A stretch of DNA of 64,000 nucleotides, from the NCBI GenBank assembly GCA_965197455.1, contig OZ240208.1, positions 1,674,001 to 1,738,000 of the forward strand, given 5' to 3'. Source of the DNA: JAGWBD01 sp965197455. Lineage in GTDB: Bacteria > Chloroflexota > Anaerolineae > Aggregatilineales > Phototrophicaceae. The position numbers and the translations under genes are program-made. Below the pieces are notes generated by a model. It saw only the letters and a list, made by a program, of their open reading frames with translations. It searched no databases and was not told where the DNA came from. The number at the start of each line of letters is the position of its first letter. The stretch's first letter is position 1. Below, piece by piece: positions 60,714 through 64,000 of the stretch.

Positions 60714-60974
60714 TCAGACGCTGTGAAAGCGACCCGTCTCCATCACATCGACGGGCACACCTTCCAGCTCCCTGGGCACCGCCTCACCAGGCGCCAGCTG
60801 TTCTGACGGCAGCTTGCGCTCCACCATGACGACCACCGCGACCTGGTTCGTGTATTGTCCCTGGCGTTTTTTCAGGCCGACGGCTGTGCCCACGACCTGC
60901 GGCAGCGCCATCAACTGTTCATTGTACTTCTCCTGCACCCATTTTGCCCGCCTGGTCATCTCGTCCTGGTCCAT
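60714..60974 (-). CDS. Small protein matching the N-terminal domain of the NAL1-like protease
   Basis: 86 residues from the ATG at 60974; a GTG one codon earlier is also possible. The core ALPQVVGTAVGLKKRQG, then VAVVVMVERKLPSEQL, then RELEGVPVDVMETG aligns with residues 20-77 of the upstream protease (ANVVGVAVGNKGSK, KAVVVLVERKLPLAAL, IDGIRTDVYEVG). It is therefore a stand-alone copy of that protease's first domain. It lies 10 bases after the protease gene and may bind, inhibit or assist it. Confidence 0.75.
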   Translation of the reverse strand: MDQDEMTRRAKWVQEKYNEQLMALPQVVGTAVGLKKRQGQYTNQVAVVVMVERKLPSEQLAPGEAVPRELEGVPVDVMETGRFHSV

Positions 60975-60984
60975 CACGGCACCT

Positions 60985-62058
60985 CTAGAGGGTCACATCC
61001 AGCGCTTCCAGCACCGGCCCGATCGGCGTGAAAATCGTCGCCTGGGTGGAGCCGGCAAACAGCAGGCCCACGGCCACATTGTCGTGGCGGTTGACGATCA
61101 GCGAACCGGAATCGCCACCGAGGCTCATCGGTGAGGTGATCACCTGGCCGGTGAAGCGCGCCGTCTTCGTGCCGTAAGCGACGTTGACCGTGGCGTTAAG
61201 CAACACAATCTTGCCACTGGTCAGATCCGTGGTGCGCCCCGTCTTGCGCACCTCCATGCCCAGCGTGGGCGTGCGCGTGCCCTGCACCCGGCCCATGCCA
61301 CGAATCTCGCCGGTGAACATCCCCTGGTTGACCGGTCGCGCCAGCGCGACATCGTAATGATTGCCGGACCGGGCCGCGCGCTGCGCCGCCAGCGCCGAAC
61401 CCGGCGCGGCCGCAGTCTGCACGCGCCAGTCAGACCCGGAGAGTTCGTTCATCAGGTTAATCATGTTCACCAGCAAGCGCAGAATCTTGCCAGCGTCGGG
61501 CGCCGGGCGGACGCGCTCCGTCGGCTGTTGCTGCGGCGGCGGCTCACCGACAAAATGCAGCGGGATGAAACGCTCCAGATGGGCCACGACATCGGCGGGG
61601 TTGCGGCCACCGTCGCCGGGTGAGGGCTGCAACACCGGGTCTCCCGCGCGGGCCTCATTGGCGTTGGCCAGCACATGGTTGTTGGAAAGGATGAGCCGCT
61701 CGCCGGTGAGGCGGTCAGTGACCATGGCGCCGAGGGTGCCCGCCGTAATCTGGTAATGGCCCAGGCTGACTCCGCCCGGCATCGTCGGTCGGTGGCGGTC
61801 ACGCTGGGTGGCCAGCGCACGCAGATAACCCACCTCGTAGACATCGGTGCGGATGCCGTCAATCGCGCCGGGGACGCGGTCGCGCCGCGACAGCGCCGCC
61901 AGCGGCAGCTTGCGCTCCACCAGCACCACGACGGCCTTTTCGCCCTCGAGCTCAACCTTGCTGCCCTTGTTGCCCACGGCCACGCCGACGACGTTGGCGC
62001 GGCGCAGCAAGTCGCCCTGGGCTGCCCGCTGCGCCCGCATCGCCTGTTCCACACTCAT
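60985..62058 (-). CDS. NAL1-like trypsin-fold serine protease
   Basis: 357 residues. An N-terminal ferredoxin-like segment (20-77) precedes the protease domain. The triad is His128 (LSNNHVLAN), Asp236 (HYDVALARP) and Ser317 (GGDSGSL). There is no signal peptide, so it is probably cytoplasmic. A Pro/Gln/Arg-rich insertion lies near 172-188. Plant NAL1 and many uncharacterised bacterial proteins share this architecture. GGGAG precedes the ATG at 62058. Confidence 0.85.
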   Translation of the reverse strand: MSVEQAMRAQRAAQGDLLRRANVVGVAVGNKGSKVELEGEKAVVVLVERKLPLAALSRRDRVPGAIDGIRTDVYEVGYLRALATQRDRHRPTMPGGVSLGHYQITAGTLGAMVTDRLTGERLILSNNHVLANANEARAGDPVLQPSPGDGGRNPADVVAHLERFIPLHFVGEPPPQQQPTERVRPAPDAGKILRLLVNMINLMNELSGSDWRVQTAAAPGSALAAQRAARSGNHYDVALARPVNQGMFTGEIRGMGRVQGTRTPTLGMEVRKTGRTTDLTSGKIVLLNATVNVAYGTKTARFTGQVITSPMSLGGDSGSLIVNRHDNVAVGLLFAGSTQATIFTPIGPVLEALDVTL

Positions 62059-62211
62059 CCATTCGCTCCCGCAGCCAGCGCCCTGCGGGATTCATTGTAG
62101 CACGCGCCGTAAGGCCGGCCCGCGACATATAAACGCTTTATGAACATCCTGCACAGCCCGCGGCAGGGCTGCTATGATAGCCTTGTGTCCCAGACGCGCA
62201 GGAGCGCTCGC

Positions 62212-63036
62212 GTGACCCGAATCCCCGCTTCATTGCTGACCCTGCTGGTCATGACTGCCCTGCTGGCCGCCTGCAGCAGTGGCTCGCAGCGCGAGCTCAC
62301 CGTTGGCGACGTGCTGGTCGAGCAGGATTTCTCGCAACCGCAGAGCTTTGAAGAGGGCGCCTACACCGATGCCACGCTGCGCATCGACGAGGGACGCTAC
62401 CTGATCAAGGTTGACAGCGGCGACAGCGAGCTCTGGTGGGGGCAGTGGGGCGAGACACACAGCGACGTGGTCATCGACGTCGATGTCGAGCAGCTCAGCG
62501 AGCGCGAGGAAGCTGCCTTCGGCGTGGCCTGCCGCTTGCGCGGCCAGGTGGGTCAGCAAATGGAACTCGATCCCCTGCTGCAGGCGCTGGTTATTGGTGA
62601 TGACGCTACGGGCGAAACCCCTGATGTCATTCCGCTGGATCCCCCCGCGGCGGCGGCCATCGCCAATGGCGACGGCTACCTCTTCCTCATTCAGGGCGGC
62701 GGCTCCTGGGGCATCTTCCGCGCGCGCGGCCGGGACCTCTTCCCGCTGCACGACTGGACGCCTTCGGAGCTGATTCAGCGCGGGCCGGGCGGACTCAACC
62801 ACCTGCGCGCCGTATGCGCGGACGATTACCTCGCGCTCTACATCAACGAGCAGTTCGTGGCGGATGTGGCGGACAACAGCTTCGCCAGCGGCCAGGTCGG
62901 GCTGGCGGCCAGCGCCTACAGTCGCCTTGGTGCCGAAATCAGCTTCGACAACCTGGTCGTCAGCGAGGCCACCGTTGGCGAGGCCAGCGCCCAGGGTCTC
63001 GGCGATCTTTTTGACAATCTGGTCGCGCCGACCTAA
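62212..63036 (+). CDS. Lipoprotein with a concanavalin-like domain
   Basis: 274 residues from a GTG at 62212 (AGGAG upstream). This start gives a standard lipoprotein signal ending LLAAC (Cys21); an ATG at 62140 would add a poor N terminus. The body is beta-rich: VEQDFSQPQSFEEGAY, then WWGQWGETHSDVVIDVDVEQL, and ends with FVADVADNSFASGQVGLAASAY, the pattern of LamG/DUF1080-like jelly-roll domains. Ligand unknown. Confidence 0.8.
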   Translation: MTRIPASLLTLLVMTALLAACSSGSQRELTVGDVLVEQDFSQPQSFEEGAYTDATLRIDEGRYLIKVDSGDSELWWGQWGETHSDVVIDVDVEQLSEREEAAFGVACRLRGQVGQQMELDPLLQALVIGDDATGETPDVIPLDPPAAAAIANGDGYLFLIQGGGSWGIFRARGRDLFPLHDWTPSELIQRGPGGLNHLRAVCADDYLALYINEQFVADVADNSFASGQVGLAASAYSRLGAEISFDNLVVSEATVGEASAQGLGDLFDNLVAPT

Positions 63037-63158
63037 AATCCATCTATGGCAAAGTGTTGTTACAGTAGCATTCGCACGGTCAGACGACGCGCGCATGGCA
63101 ATCCGACCGGCGCGCGTTTTGATTCCGGCGCCAGCAGCGGCGGAGCAGGGAGCAGCCC

Positions 63159-63653
63159 ATGGACCATGGCATGATCAGCCAGCTCGAAAAAGCGCGCCTC
63201 TACGCCGAAGAGCCGGAGCGCGTGACCTTCCGCACCCTGGGGATTCACTTCATCGGCGACAACAACGCCTATGACATTACTTTGCGCGACGAGGGCTGGC
63301 GCTGCGGCTGCCCGGGATTTGCAGCCCACCGCATCTGCCCGCACATCATGGCGCTGGAACGCCTGCTGCGGCCCATGCTGCTGCTTGCGCCCCTGCCCTA
63401 CGCGCCCGGTCAGAACGTCGTCAGCGACGTCGACAAGGCCAGCCGCTACGCCCAGGAGAGCGATCGCGTTCGCGTTCACACCTTTGAAGCAACCCTGCGC
63501 GGCCTCAACAGTGACCACAGCGTCAGCTACAGCAACGGGACCTGGCACTGCGACAGCGACTCCTTCCGCATACGCGGTGTCTCCAGCCACACCATCGCCA
63601 TGGAGCGCCTGCTGAAGGGGATGATCCAGGCAGAAGATGAGGCGACTGCGTGA
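63159..63653 (+). CDS. Tandem SWIM-like zinc-finger protein
   Basis: 164 residues from the ATG at 63159. Two copies of an 80-residue unit. The first has a complete SWIM pattern, C49-x-C51-x8-C60-x-H62 (CGCPGFAAHRICPH). In the second the aligned residues are Cys131, Ser133, Ser142 and His144, so two ligands are lost. Both copies end in (M)A(L/M)ERLL. SWIM domains bind DNA or proteins. No other domain is fused. Confidence 0.8.
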   Translation: MDHGMISQLEKARLYAEEPERVTFRTLGIHFIGDNNAYDITLRDEGWRCGCPGFAAHRICPHIMALERLLRPMLLLAPLPYAPGQNVVSDVDKASRYAQESDRVRVHTFEATLRGLNSDHSVSYSNGTWHCDSDSFRIRGVSSHTIAMERLLKGMIQAEDEATA

Positions 63654-63779
63654 GTATTTGACAAGCGCGCCCGCACCTGCCAGAGTCTACAGGCTTCAGT
63701 CGACACAGGGTGCCGGCGGCCGGCGGGTCACAGTGGCCTGCCATAACAGGACCATCGGACGCCCGGGAGGAGTGCGGAC

Positions 63780-64000
63780 TTGGCTGTATTGATGGAGGTC
63801 AACAACCTCGTTACGAGGTTCTATACCCAGGAAGGTACGGTCTACGCCGTTAACGACATCTCCTACAAGCTGCAGGAGGGCGAGACCCTCGGCGTTGTAG
63901 GCGAAAGCGGCAGCGGCAAAAGCGTCCACTCGCTCTCAATCATGGGGCTTATCCCCAACCCGCCTGGCAAGGTCGAGGGCGGCGAGGTCATCTTCAGGGG
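63780..64000 (+). CDS. DppD/OppD-type ABC transporter ATPase, 5' part only
   Basis: The first 73 residues are visible. GGGAGGAG at 63765-63772 lies 7 bases before a TTG at 63780, so I take that as the start; the in-frame ATG at 63792 is too far from it. The reading gives EVNNLVTRFYTQEGTVYAVNDI and Walker A GESGSGKSV, then IMGLIPNPP, typical of peptide-transporter ATPases. It could serve the solute-binding protein at 56126. Confidence 0.9.
   Translation, partial: MAVLMEVNNLVTRFYTQEGTVYAVNDISYKLQEGETLGVVGESGSGKSVHSLSIMGLIPNPPGKVEGGEVIFR

Noticed and set aside
63658..63663. TTGACA as -35 for the DppD-type gene
   Set aside because: No matching -10 hexamer occurs at 16-18 bases; the nearest candidates are poor.
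1..64000. CRISPR arrays, tRNA or rRNA genes, insertion sequences
   Set aside because: No regularly spaced repeats, no tRNA-like cloverleaf in the short gaps, and no transposase-like coding sequence were found on reading.

Overview
This window comes from a GC-rich bacterial chromosome. The gene content best fits Chloroflexota, perhaps an Anaerolineae-like lineage: a SpoVS-domain protein outside any sporulation context, a DUF368 protein, a polyprenol-phosphate mannosyltransferase, many lipoproteins, no outer-membrane assembly genes, and VWA/MoxR/DUF58 clusters. The phylum is an inference and should be tested by phylogeny of LeuS, DnaA or RpsB. Coding density is very high: no gene-free stretch exceeds about 230 bases, and adjacent genes often share an ATGA or GTGA stop/start overlap. 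I saw no tRNA, rRNA, CRISPR array, transposase or phage structural gene.

Layout. 1-4716 (minus): adenine deaminase, a membrane-anchored glycoside hydrolase and a GT-C glycosyltransferase cut by the window edge, all overlapping. 4834-7353 (plus): EthD-like protein, xanthine phosphoribosyltransferase, GMP synthase. With adenine deaminase this forms a purine-salvage locus. 7376-9995: MFS carrier, nucleotidyltransferase, divergent mannosyltransferase. 10176-12503 (plus): rpsB-tsf-pyrH. 12506-17931: LysM lipoprotein, PncC amidase, then a five-gene minus-strand operon (NAD-binding protein, two near-identical HAD hydrolases, a shikimate-kinase-like protein without its P-loop, a nitrilase-family hydrolase). 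18076-29243: secreted repeat protein, RNA methyltransferase, leuS with a small upstream ORF, dnaA, spoVS-like gene, holB, DinB-like protein, DUF368 protein, gmd.

29474-34799 is a small accessory region: a solitary vsr endonuclease, two PrxQ peroxiredoxins, and a three-gene cassette of lower GC content (HARE-HTH protein, 869-residue GHKL ATPase, 252-residue unknown). The cassette has the best consensus promoter in the window. It is my main candidate for an undescribed, probably defence-type, system. A second lower-GC cassette at 51317-53184 encodes an SMC/ABC-type ATPase with a DUF3696-like end and an overlapping PIN-like nuclease. Each cassette ends at the start codon of a host gene that belongs to a tandem paralogue pair.

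36138-51310 (minus) is a large collinear cluster: two calcineurin-type phosphoesterases, an 861-residue exported membrane protein, an ABC-2 exporter, a coiled-coil membrane protein, MoxR ATPase, DUF58 protein and two VWA membrane proteins. It looks like one envelope-associated MoxR/VWA machine. 53244-56031: acyltransferase and a polytopic membrane protein. 56126-64000: a peptide-type solute-binding protein with a clear terminator, DUF84 NTPase, PrmC, an SH3b lipoprotein, a NAL1-like serine protease with a separately encoded copy of its N-terminal domain, a lipoprotein, a duplicated SWIM zinc-finger protein, and the beginning of a DppD-type ATPase. Several minus-strand genes have a TATACT-like -10 box 6-13 bases before the start codon and no Shine-Dalgarno, which suggests leaderless mRNAs.
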